Below, piece by piece: positions 1 to 7,545 of a stretch of DNA of 11,811 nt (positions are counted from its first letter, which is position 1; each line of letters starts with the position of its first letter). This DNA comes from Pseudomonadota bacterium (GTDB lineage: Bacteria; Pseudomonadota; Alphaproteobacteria; Rhizobiales; Rhizobiaceae). The stretch lies in the NCBI GenBank assembly GCA_023428515.1, contig JAEYXI010000410.1:1-11811 (forward strand), written 5' to 3'. Made by a program: the position numbers and the translations under genes. The notes under the pieces are model-generated. The model had not been told where the DNA came from. It saw only the letters and a program-made list of their open reading frames with translations, and made no database searches.

Positions 1-816
1 CCATTTGCGGGTGCGGAATATGTTGTCCAGCGGGCCGTAGAGGAAAGCGCCGCCAACCATGGCCAGCGCCATGAACATCGTCACTTCGCCGATGATGAGC
101 GAATCCGCGCCGTAGACATCCGCCAGATAAGGCCCCGACCACAGGCCGCGAATGCCGGTCGCCGGCGCATAGTTCAGCGCGGTCAACGGCATGATTGGCC
201 ACAGCCAGCGTATCCTGAACAGCTCAGCGTATCCGGACAACCCCACCGCACCCGCCGTCCCCTCCGGCTTGGCCGGATCGCGCACGAAGACGAAGATGGC
301 CGCGGCCGTCGCCACGGTAAAAAAGCCAAGCGCCACCAGCGCCGGCCGCCAGCCGAATATCTCGGCGGCAGCCGCGAGCGGCGCCGCTCCGATCACGTTC
401 CCCGCAGTGCCGAACGCGATCGTCCACGACGCGAGCACCGCAAGGCGTGCCGGCGAATAATTGCGAGCGTAGATGAAGATGGCAGACATCAGGATCGGTG
501 CGCAGCCAAGCCCGATCAGTCCCATCCCCGCGATCACCATCCACGGCGCGGTGGCGGCGGCGAACAGCAGGGCGCCGCAGCCGGCAAAGACGGCGAGCAT
601 GGCCGACGCCGTTCGCCTGGGACCGAAACGGTCGAGCCATATGCCGACGGCGAACTGCGCCAGCGCGAAAGTCGCGAACCATGCGCCGGACGCCACCGAC
701 AGGTCAACCTTGGTCATACCGAGTTCGGTGGTGAGCACGGGCGTCAGCACCGCCATGAAGGAGCGGTAGAACTGCGACAGCACATATCCGATCGCGAGCG
801 CCGCGATGCCGGCCAT
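1..816 (-). CDS. MFS transporter, 3' part cut off by the window edge
   Basis: The frame is open from an ATG at 816 to base 1, giving the first 272 residues of a polytopic membrane protein. It begins MAGIAALAIGYVLSQFYRSF and has about eight hydrophobic segments: roughly residues 2-22, 44-62, 70-90, 92-112, 125-150, 155-176, 205-225 and 245-260. The loop between helices 2 and 3 holds MFS motif A (GIWLDRFGPRRT, residues 58-69), which identifies the major facilitator superfamily. A GGGAGGAG ribosome binding site lies about 5 nt before the ATG. Helices 9-12 and the C-terminus are outside the window. The substrate cannot be told from sequence: there is no neighbouring catabolic gene, and the upstream helicase is separated by a terminator. 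The family call is firm; I see no basis for a specific function. Confidence 0.88.
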   Translation of the reverse strand, partial: MAGIAALAIGYVLSQFYRSFMAVLTPVLTTELGMTKVDLSVASGAWFATFALAQFAVGIWLDRFGPRRTASAMLAVFAGCGALLFAAATAPWMVIAGMGLIGLGCAPILMSAIFIYARNYSPARLAVLASWTIAFGTAGNVIGAAPLAAAAEIFGWRPALVALGFFTVATAAAIFVFVRDPAKPEGTAGAVGLSGYAELFRIRWLWPIMPLTALNYAPATGIRGLWSGPYLADVYGADSLIIGEVTMFMALAMVGGAFLYGPLDNIFRTRKW

Positions 817-904
817 GAAGCTCCTCCCGAGAGCAATTCCAGGAAAAGCGGGAATCAGTTTTCCGTTCGGAATTGCGTCACCGATCTGGCGCGACGCTCG
901 CAAC

Positions 905-935
905 AAAAAAGCGGCCGAGGCATCGCCTCGACCGC
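905..935 (-). terminator. Intrinsic terminator of the DEAD-box helicase gene
   Basis: Read on the minus strand, bases 935-911 form an 11-bp GC-rich stem with a 3-nt loop. There is one G-U wobble and no mismatch. Six T residues (910-905) follow at once. It lies about 76 nt after the helicase stop and 89 nt before the transporter ATG, so it should end the helicase message and make the transporter a separate transcription unit. Confidence 0.85.
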
Positions 936-1010
936 CCTATCTCACTGATCTCGCACAGGCAATTAGACCAAAGCCAGTGCCGTTAGCCCAGTTGCGCGGC
1001 TGCGTCCTCG

Positions 1011-2495
1011 TCAGGCAGCCCGCGCCGGCTTGCGTCCGCCACCGAAGCCGCGGCGCTTGCCGCGGAACGGCTTGTTGCCGCCCGGCTTGCCAGGTCTGCT
1101 GCCTTCTGGCCTGTTGCCTTCGGGCTTGCCGGCATGCTGCTTGTGGCCAAAACCGTGGCGCGGCTTCTGCCCGTCGCGTTGCGGCTCGCCGCCGGCGCGG
1201 TGCTCGGCGTTCTGGCCGCCCTGCCGCTTCGGCCCCTGACCGCGATGATGCGGCTTGCGCGGGCGCCTCTGCTCGCCGTTCAGTTCGCCGCGATCGTTCG
1301 CGGGCGCATGGCGCTCTCCGGCCGGCCGCTGCGGGTCGGGCTGGCCGAGATGGTCTGCGGCAACGTGCAGTTTCATACGGATGATCCGCTCGACCTGGCG
1401 CAACTTGCTGTTCTCGGACGGATCGACGAGCGTAATGGCGATGCCGTCCGCTCCATTGCGTCCCGTTCGGCCGATGCGGTGCACATAGCTTTCCGCCTCG
1501 TCGGGCAGGTCGAAGTTCACGACATGGCTGATGCCCGGCACGTCGATGCCGCGCGCAGCGATGTCGGTCGCCACCAGGATGCGCACGGAACCATCGCGGA
1601 ATCCGTTCAAAGCCTTCTGGCGGGCATTCTGGCTCTTGTTGCCGTGGATCACGGCGGCTTCAAAACCGTCGCGCTCGAGGTCGCGCACAACGCGGTCGGC
1701 GCCATGCTTGGTGCGTGCGAACACGATGACCGACTTCATCGCCTCGTCGGCCAGCATGTCGGACAGCACCTTGCGCTTCTGCTTGAGGCGCGCAAGCACG
1801 ATGCTTTGCTTGATCTCGGAAGCGGTCGTGCCCTGCGGCGAGACTTCGACATGCACGGGATCCTTCATGATGCCGCGCGCCAGCTCCTCGATCTCTTTCG
1901 GCATGGTTGCCGAGAAGAGCGCCGTCTGCTTGTCACGATGCACCGCCTTGGCGATGCGCCTGACGTCGTTGATGAAGCCCATGTCGAGCATGCGGTCGGC
2001 TTCGTCGAGAACCAGCCAGCGCGTCTCCGACAGGTTCAGGTCCCGCTCCCGCACGAGATCGGTCAGCCGGCCTGGAGTCGCGACAAGCACGTCGACGCCG
2101 GGCGCGATCTTCCTCACCTGGCTGGAGCGCGACACGCCGCCGAGCACCAACCCGGTTGAGAGGTGCAGACCTTTGGCAAGTAGCTTGATCGTGTCCTCGA
2201 TCTGCACCGCGAGTTCGCGCGTCGGCGCGAGAATCAGCGCACGTGCCGTCTTGGGCATGCGCTTAGTGCCGAGCGCAACGATCTTCGTCAGGATCGGCAG
2301 GCTGAACGCCGCGGTCTTGCCCGAGCCGGTCTGGGCTACGCCCAGGATGTCACGCCCCGCCAGGAACGGCGGAATTGCCTGCTCCTGAATCGGCTTGGGC
2401 TCATCAAAGCCGGCAGCGGCGGTCGCCTTCAACAGTTGGCCGGTGATGCCGAGTTTCGCGAAACCAGTCGGTTCCGCAGTGATTTCATTCGTCAA
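1011..2495 (-). CDS. rhlE: DEAD-box ATP-dependent RNA helicase, RhlE type
   Basis: ATP-dependent RNA unwinding enzyme of 494 residues, probably acting in ribosome assembly or RNA turnover, especially in the cold. Visible motifs in order: Q motif (F12, then GFDEPKPIQ at 29-37), Walker A AQTGSGKT (54-61), PTREL (91-95), TPGR (140-143), DEAD (164-167), SAT (195-197), ARGID (314-318) and HRIGRTGR (339-346). From about residue 385 a long basic tail rich in Gly, Arg, Pro, Lys and Gln follows, as in RhlE-type helicases, and probably binds RNA. The start is TTG at 2495: an in-frame TGA lies five codons upstream, no in-frame ATG precedes the Q motif, and AAGAAG sits just upstream. A structured leader (2520-2566) precedes it and an intrinsic terminator follows. 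The helicase call is certain; the RhlE subgroup, rather than another DEAD-box class, rests on layout alone. Confidence 0.93.
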   Translation of the reverse strand: MTNEITAEPTGFAKLGITGQLLKATAAAGFDEPKPIQEQAIPPFLAGRDILGVAQTGSGKTAAFSLPILTKIVALGTKRMPKTARALILAPTRELAVQIEDTIKLLAKGLHLSTGLVLGGVSRSSQVRKIAPGVDVLVATPGRLTDLVRERDLNLSETRWLVLDEADRMLDMGFINDVRRIAKAVHRDKQTALFSATMPKEIEELARGIMKDPVHVEVSPQGTTASEIKQSIVLARLKQKRKVLSDMLADEAMKSVIVFARTKHGADRVVRDLERDGFEAAVIHGNKSQNARQKALNGFRDGSVRILVATDIAARGIDVPGISHVVNFDLPDEAESYVHRIGRTGRNGADGIAITLVDPSENSKLRQVERIIRMKLHVAADHLGQPDPQRPAGERHAPANDRGELNGEQRRPRKPHHRGQGPKRQGGQNAEHRAGGEPQRDGQKPRHGFGHKQHAGKPEGNRPEGSRPGKPGGNKPFRGKRRGFGGGRKPARAA

Positions 2496-2519
2496 TTTGT
2501 TCTTCTTTCACGCGGGGCA

Positions 2520-2566
2520 TTGCCCGCAAACGGCCCGTGCCGCAGGGCGCAACCTGCGTCGGGCAA
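2520..2566 (-). promoter_or_regulatory. Two-tier hairpin, possible 5' leader structure of helicase mRNA
   Basis: An outer 7-bp stem pairs TTGCCCG (2520-2526) with CGGGCAA (2560-2566). Inside it a 6-bp stem pairs CGCAGG (2541-2546) with CCTGCG (2553-2558) around a 6-nt loop. The element lies 25-71 nt upstream of the helicase TTG codon, where a transcribed leader is expected. Leader structure is known to control some cold-inducible RNA helicase genes, but that role here is inference because the transcript start is not known. Confidence 0.35.
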
Positions 2567-2628
2567 CATATAATCATGGACGACAAGGCGGCGGACTCTG
2601 AGATGGTCCGCGCGGCTGCGCTGTCGCG

Positions 2629-2653
2629 CCCGCGGAACGCCCGCGGGACTTTT
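2629..2653 (+). terminator. Terminator-like hairpin upstream of pccB
   Basis: CCCGCGG (2629-2635) pairs perfectly with CCGCGGG (2641-2647) around a 5-nt loop, and ACTTTT follows on the plus strand. No plus-strand gene precedes it in the window. It could end a short leader RNA started near the TATAAT at 2569, act as an attenuator of pccB, or be a chance GC-rich palindrome. The T tract is short, so confidence is low. Confidence 0.3.
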
Positions 2654-2786
2654 CCGCCGCTTGTCCGAACCGGATCTGCGAGGAAACAGACGCAACCAGT
2701 CCCACTCGATTGGGAAAGCCGGATTGCCCGGCCCACGCGCCTATGCCGCCGCATATGGTCTAGTTCGCCTGAAATAGCAAGCCCGA

Positions 2787-2801
2787 TGCTGCAATGCAGC
2801 A
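2787..2801. promoter_or_regulatory. Perfect inverted repeat upstream of pccB, candidate operator
   Basis: TGCTGCA-A-TGCAGCA is a perfect 7-1-7 inverted repeat ending 70 nt before the pccB ATG, the usual place for a regulator site. Propionyl-CoA carboxylase genes of alphaproteobacteria are known to be controlled by PccR through TGCAA-type palindromes. The core here (CTGCAATGCAG) is only loosely similar, so the regulator is not assigned. Confidence 0.35.
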
Positions 2802-2871
2802 ATGTGTCTGACGCCGCCTCCCTTGCACGACCGCCCCGCCGTGCTACGAGGGTCCCGAGAGGGAGACCGAC

Positions 2872-4404
<1,533 letters not shown>

Positions 4405-4522
4405 ATTGCGCACAGATGCCCGCCGCTTGGGCCGCGTTCTTACTCAATTCCAATAGCCGGCAGACTATTCTCCCAGCGATTCAGAAAATATAGCAACGCG
4501 ACAGCTACCACAGGGATCTGCA

Positions 4523-4557
4523 TTTACGGTGACATCGGGAAGGTGTAGTATTCCCGA
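4523..4557 (+). promoter_or_regulatory. Candidate promoter with overlapping operator for the M4 peptidase gene
   Basis: TTTACG (4523-4528) and TAGTAT (4546-4551) each match the sigma-70 -35 and -10 consensus at four of six positions and are exactly 17 bp apart. A perfect inverted repeat TCGGGAA/TTCCCGA (4535-4541 and 4551-4557, 9-nt loop) covers most of the spacer and touches the -10, a classical repressor position. A second small inverted repeat, CAATT-CAT-AATTG, follows at 4561-4573. The predicted transcript would start near 4558, giving a leader of about 50 nt. Confidence 0.4.
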
Positions 4558-4596
4558 GATCAATTCATAATTGAATTTCCCGCATCCTATGTCGAC

Positions 4597-4602
4597 GGAG
4601 GG
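4597..4602 (+). promoter_or_regulatory. Ribosome binding site that sets the M4 peptidase start
   Basis: GGAGGG lies 7 nt before the ATG at 4610. The earlier in-frame candidates (TTG at 4571 and ATG at 4589) have no purine-rich element at a usable distance, so the 4610 start is preferred. Confidence 0.75.
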
Positions 4603-4609
4603 TATCGGC

Positions 4610-5650
4610 ATGTTACTGAGGTGTGGCTGCTGCATAATTCCCAAGGACGTCCTCGAACGCTTGTCGCAGGATCCGACCCTGCCGGCGAAGACCCGTGCCT
4701 CGCTTGAATCGACGGCAGCGCAGGAATCCATCTGGCGACGGCTGCGCGTGGCGCAGGGCGCGGCAATACAGGCGCGCCTCTTTACGCTGGAATCGACCGC
4801 GACGCTCGCCAGGGTCCCGAGCGTGACGGTCAATGACTGCCAGAACACGACGTCGCTTCCCGGCAAGCCGGTCGCAAATCCCGGCAAGTCCAAAGACCAG
4901 ACGGCCAAGCGCGCTTTCGACAGGACCACCGATGTCGTGGAGTTCTATAAGACCTGCTTCGGCCGCAACTCGATCGACGACCTCGGCATGACGCTGATGT
5001 CGTCGATCCACTACGACGTCAACTACAACAACGCCTTCTGGAACGGCGTCCACATGACCTATGGCGACGGCGACGGTCAACTCTTCCTCGACTTCACCCG
5101 CTCCAACGACGTCATCGCCCACGAGCTGGCGCATGGCGTTACCGAATACACCTCCGGCTTCGTCTACACCAACGAGGCAGGCGGGCTGAACGAGAGCATG
5201 TCCGACGTCTTCGGCTCGATGTTCCGCCAATGGCAGAAGAACCAGACCTTCTCCAGGGCCGACTGGCTGATCGGTGCCGACATCGTCGGCCCGGCGGCCA
5301 AGGCGCGCGGCTACAAATGCCTGCGCGACCTCGCCGACCCCGGCGCAAAACACTGCATCTCGCCGCAGCCCTTCCGCTACAAGGACTACATTCCGGGCGG
5401 CGATCCGCACGACAATAGCGGCATTCCCAACCACGCCTTCTATCTCGCTGCGAAAGCGCTCGGCGGGCGCTCCTGGGAGAAGGCCGGCAAGATCTGGTAC
5501 GCCGCGCTGACCAGCAGGAAGGCCACCAAGAACATGAAGTTCAAGGCCTTCGCCAAGCTCACGCGCGCGGCGGCGAAAACCTTGTTTCCGTCCGAGCCCG
5601 CCGTATATTCGGCGATCGACAAGGGATGGACAGGCGTCGGCGTCTCTTAG
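4610..5650 (+). CDS. Protealysin-like M4 (thermolysin family) zinc metallopeptidase precursor
   Basis: A 346-residue zinc endopeptidase, about the length of Serratia protealysin precursor. The first ~65 residues look like a short protealysin-type propeptide (CIIPKDVLERL near residue 8). The mature enzyme would begin just before VTVNDCQNTTSLPG (about 72-85). Catalytic parts seen: HELAH (zinc ligands His171 and His175, catalytic Glu172), GGLNESMSD (third ligand Glu195, Asp199) and DPHDNSGIPNH (His267, matching thermolysin His231). NAFWNG supplies the substrate-binding Asn/Ala strand. There is no signal peptide, as in protealysins, which are thought to stay inside the cell or leave by a non-classical route. 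Oddities: an RCGCC cluster at residues 4-8, and Pro-Lys where I expect two prolines in the propeptide motif. The inhibitor gene follows after 43 nt, probably in one operon. Family call firm; target unknown. Confidence 0.93.
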   Translation: MLLRCGCCIIPKDVLERLSQDPTLPAKTRASLESTAAQESIWRRLRVAQGAAIQARLFTLESTATLARVPSVTVNDCQNTTSLPGKPVANPGKSKDQTAKRAFDRTTDVVEFYKTCFGRNSIDDLGMTLMSSIHYDVNYNNAFWNGVHMTYGDGDGQLFLDFTRSNDVIAHELAHGVTEYTSGFVYTNEAGGLNESMSDVFGSMFRQWQKNQTFSRADWLIGADIVGPAAKARGYKCLRDLADPGAKHCISPQPFRYKDYIPGGDPHDNSGIPNHAFYLAAKALGGRSWEKAGKIWYAALTSRKATKNMKFKAFAKLTRAAAKTLFPSEPAVYSAIDKGWTGVGVS

Positions 5651-5693
5651 CTGATACACGGGCCATCGCTCGCCAGGACTTGCGGAGCGCGAA

Positions 5694-5960
5694 ATGGAAC
5701 GCTTCATCATTGAACGGCGCGGCGGCATTGCCGGTCTGAAGGGACGCGGCGAGATCGCCGCCGACGAACTCGACGAGAGTGACCGCGAAACGCTGAAGGA
5801 CCTTTTCAAGGGCGGCAGGAAATTGCCCAGGGACGAGGGAGCGGACCGCTATGTTTACACGGTCACGCGCGTAAGCGTGTCCGGCAGCAAGACCGTCGAG
5901 ATACCGGAAACGCTGATCCCCCGCGCCTTGGCGCGCTGCGTCAAGGATCAGCTCCGCTAA
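5694..5960 (+). CDS. Emfourin-like inhibitor of protealysin-type M4 peptidases
   Basis: A small soluble protein of 88 residues with no signal peptide. It matches the emfourin pattern: an N-terminal strand leading to RRGGIAG (8-14), an acidic helix-forming stretch DELDESDRETLKDLF (24-38), a central ADRYVYTVTRV strand (about 49-59) and a C-terminal PETLIPRAL (71-79). Emfourin of Serratia proteamaculans is a tight protein inhibitor of protealysin and is encoded beside it; the same order here strongly supports the call. GGAG lies 6 nt before the ATG. The likely role is to hold the co-produced peptidase inactive in the cytoplasm. Its stop codon overlaps that of the converging SGNH hydrolase gene. 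Inhibition of this particular peptidase is inferred, not shown. Confidence 0.85.
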   Translation: MERFIIERRGGIAGLKGRGEIAADELDESDRETLKDLFKGGRKLPRDEGADRYVYTVTRVSVSGSKTVEIPETLIPRALARCVKDQLR

Positions 5961-6922
5961 CCCACCAGCGCATTCGCGTTGATTGCCGCCGCGAAGGCAC
6001 CCGCGATCTTGGTCGCGCCGGTTGCCTTCGGGTGTATCTCGTCCGTGTGCCAGTCGCTCGCCGTCATCCTCGGCCGCATGTCGATATAGACGATGCCGGC
6101 GCGGCTGGCGGCGAAATTCTTCAGCGCCGTGTTGAACTGGCCGACCATGTTGGCGACGATCGCCTTCGACAACGGCCCGACAACAGTCGGATCGAAACCC
6201 AGCGCCTCCAGCCGCTTGCCGAGATAGGGCCCGTTCTTCTTGGGAATGGCGTTGGCGTAGCCGTGTATGTAGAGCACGGTCTTCGTGCCGGTCGTCTTCC
6301 TGACGTCGTTGGCCAGCGTCTCGTAGCCTGAGATGATGCCCTTCACCTTGGTCGCGAAGGACGGCTTCACATAGCCAGACGCGTTGGCCGGATCGGTGTC
6401 GCCGGGCTTGCGGGTCTTCACATAGGTGCCGATCGATCCCAGCACGTCGTTGCCGCCGCCCGAGAACAGGAAGTGCCGGAAGGTGCCGGCCTTCAGCTTC
6501 TGCACATATTGCTTCTGCGCCAGCATGTTCTCGACCGTGTCGCCCCATTTGGCGACGCTGACGACATTGTGCGTCCGGTTGAGGATATCGAGCGCGTCCT
6601 TGGGATAGAGCAGGTCCGGCAGGTTGAACCAGGAGTCTCCCTCGGCGAGCACTTTTACTGCAGCTGTCGCGCTCTCGAGCTTCGGCTCCTCCGGCCGCTT
6701 CTCCATCGCCCGCTGGTAGAGATCGGCCGTCTCTTCCGGCGAGAGTTCCTTGCCGCCGGTGTCGACGCGGGCATAATTGAGCTTGATCGCGGGGGCGAAG
6801 GCTTCGGTATTGTCCTCGTCGACCTCGAAATAGCCGCGCAGTTCCCTGTCGGTCAGGTCGCCCTTCCTGATGCGCTTTTTCAGTTCTTCGAGCGTGATGC
6901 GTTTTACGGATGCTGTTGCCAT
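5957..6922 (-). CDS. SGNH/GDSL-family hydrolase with N-terminal extension
   Basis: A predicted serine esterase/acyl hydrolase of 321 residues. The SGNH blocks are visible: block I VLAEGDSWF (nucleophile Ser97), block II with Gly127 in SVAKWGDT, block III GGGNDV (Asn158) and block V DEIHPKATG (Asp294, His297). The GDSWF form of block I marks a less-studied branch rather than classical GDSL lipases. About 90 residues precede the catalytic domain, including a charged stretch (TLEELKKRIRKGDL, then GYFEVDEDNTEAFAPAIKLN) that looks like a separate small domain. I see no signal peptide or membrane segment, so a cytoplasmic or specially exported protein is likely. AGGAGG 6 nt before the ATG supports the start. 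It converges on the emfourin gene with a 4-nt overlap of stop codons. Substrate unknown. Confidence 0.85.
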   Translation of the reverse strand: MATASVKRITLEELKKRIRKGDLTDRELRGYFEVDEDNTEAFAPAIKLNYARVDTGGKELSPEETADLYQRAMEKRPEEPKLESATAAVKVLAEGDSWFNLPDLLYPKDALDILNRTHNVVSVAKWGDTVENMLAQKQYVQKLKAGTFRHFLFSGGGNDVLGSIGTYVKTRKPGDTDPANASGYVKPSFATKVKGIISGYETLANDVRKTTGTKTVLYIHGYANAIPKKNGPYLGKRLEALGFDPTVVGPLSKAIVANMVGQFNTALKNFAASRAGIVYIDMRPRMTASDWHTDEIHPKATGATKIAGAFAAAINANALVG

Positions 6923-7052
6923 CTCCCGCCTCCTCGATCAGGTCGAAATGCAACGTCGCGAGCGCCAATACTTTGTCACATCCCTAAATGCGAGGAAACG
7001 ATGTTTCCCGCGTTGAGGCCCGTTTGAAGGTGTGCCGTGTCCGTCTGTCAGG

Positions 7053-7066
7053 TCACGTGATATACA
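7053..7066 (+). promoter_or_regulatory. TCACGTGA palindrome abutting a TATACA -10-like box
   Basis: An 8-bp palindrome TCACGTGA (7053-7060) runs directly into TATACA (7061-7066), about 120 nt upstream of the small periplasmic protein gene. No good -35 lies at 16-18 bp spacing, so this would need an activator at the palindrome or may be chance. It lies in the divergent spacer that also serves the SGNH hydrolase gene. Confidence 0.2.
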
Positions 7067-7096
7067 TCCGATCTGCTGCCCTCTGGTGGAGGATTT

Positions 7097-7122
7097 CGAC
7101 CGGCACCATCAAGCGCCGGTCG
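7097..7122 (+). repeat. 8-bp inverted repeat in the leader of the small periplasmic protein gene
   Basis: CGACCGGC (7097-7104) and GCCGGTCG (7115-7122) form a perfect 8-bp stem with a 10-nt loop. A GCGC/GCGC mini-stem follows just after. No T tract follows, so it is not an intrinsic terminator. It ends 65 nt before the preferred start codon and could be a leader RNA structure or a protein site. Confidence 0.35.
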
Positions 7123-7187
7123 GCGCGACAGCGCGCTATTGCATGCCTGCTTTTGAATGTCCCTTCGCAATGAAAGAGAGGAACACG

Positions 7188-7505
7188 ATGACCTTCGCTA
7201 GTTTCGGCCTCGCCTTCGCGACGATTGCGGGCGCCACGCTGACACAGGCCTTTGCGCAGGACGTGTCGTTCAAGAATTTTCCCTATCTGATCTATTGCGA
7301 GTCACAAGGCGTGGATCACGCCTTCTATTTCGCGAGGCTGCGAGCAGACGGCGTCGCGATTTACCTCACGCCGGACAGACAAGCAGGAATGATCACTGTA
7401 GACGGGGTCGGGCGCAGGGTCGGTGGTGAACAGACCGGGTCTTGTGCCGACAAGACGATCGACGATCTGCGATCGTCCGGGCAGGCTTACGATCTGCCGA
7501 AGTAG
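7188..7505 (+). CDS. Small predicted periplasmic protein of unknown function
   Basis: From the ATG at 7188 the product has 105 residues. It begins MTFASFGLAFATIAGATLTQ with a short hydrophobic core and an AFA-QD signal peptidase I site after about residue 23, leaving a mature domain of about 80 residues. GAGAGG 6 nt upstream supports this start. An in-frame ATG at 7170 would add MKERNT, giving the signal peptide a more usual positive end, but has no ribosome binding site; either is possible. The mature part holds two cysteines (YCES and GSCADKT), which could form one disulfide in the periplasm, and the stretch FPYLIYC. I recall similar short proteins in Rhizobiales but cannot name a function. 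The gene stands alone, convergent with the next gene. Confidence 0.7.
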   Translation: MTFASFGLAFATIAGATLTQAFAQDVSFKNFPYLIYCESQGVDHAFYFARLRADGVAIYLTPDRQAGMITVDGVGRRVGGEQTGSCADKTIDDLRSSGQAYDLPK

Positions 7506-7545
7506 CCTCTGACGAGAGCGCGCTTCCCCTCAATGGAAAGTGGCC

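Larger units (their letters stand above)
2496..2871. other. Divergent spacer between helicase gene and pccB, no gene seen
   Basis: This 376-bp spacer should hold both promoters, but I find no convincing sigma-70 pair for either gene. It contains, left to right: a two-tier inverted repeat (2520-2566), a perfect TATAAT on the plus strand (2569-2574) with no recognisable -35, a GC hairpin followed by ACTTTT (2629-2653), a small stem TCCCA/TGGGA (2700-2715), a perfect 15-bp inverted repeat (2787-2801), and the pccB ribosome binding site GAGGGAG about 6 nt before the ATG. Open frames across it continue into antisense frames of the neighbours or lack a ribosome binding site, so I do not call a gene. 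Confidence 0.7.

Noticed and set aside
1134..2159. 341-codon plus-strand frame over the helicase gene
   Set aside because: Antisense of a gene with every DEAD-box motif; no ribosome binding site or domain.
2823..2851. TTGCAC as -35 of a pccB promoter
   Set aside because: No -10-like hexamer lies at 16-18 bp; the nearest candidate GCTACG is only 14 bp away.
4571..4609. Upstream TTG (4571) or ATG (4589) as peptidase start
   Set aside because: Neither has a ribosome binding site, while the ATG at 4610 has GGAGGG at 7 nt and gives the family's usual length.
5559..6968. 469-codon minus-strand frame over the SGNH hydrolase and emfourin genes
   Set aside because: It runs out of frame through the SGNH hydrolase, which has all its catalytic blocks in the other frame.
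6988..7173. 61-codon plus-strand frame upstream of the small periplasmic protein gene
   Set aside because: No ribosome binding site, no recognisable domain, and it lies in the divergent promoter region.
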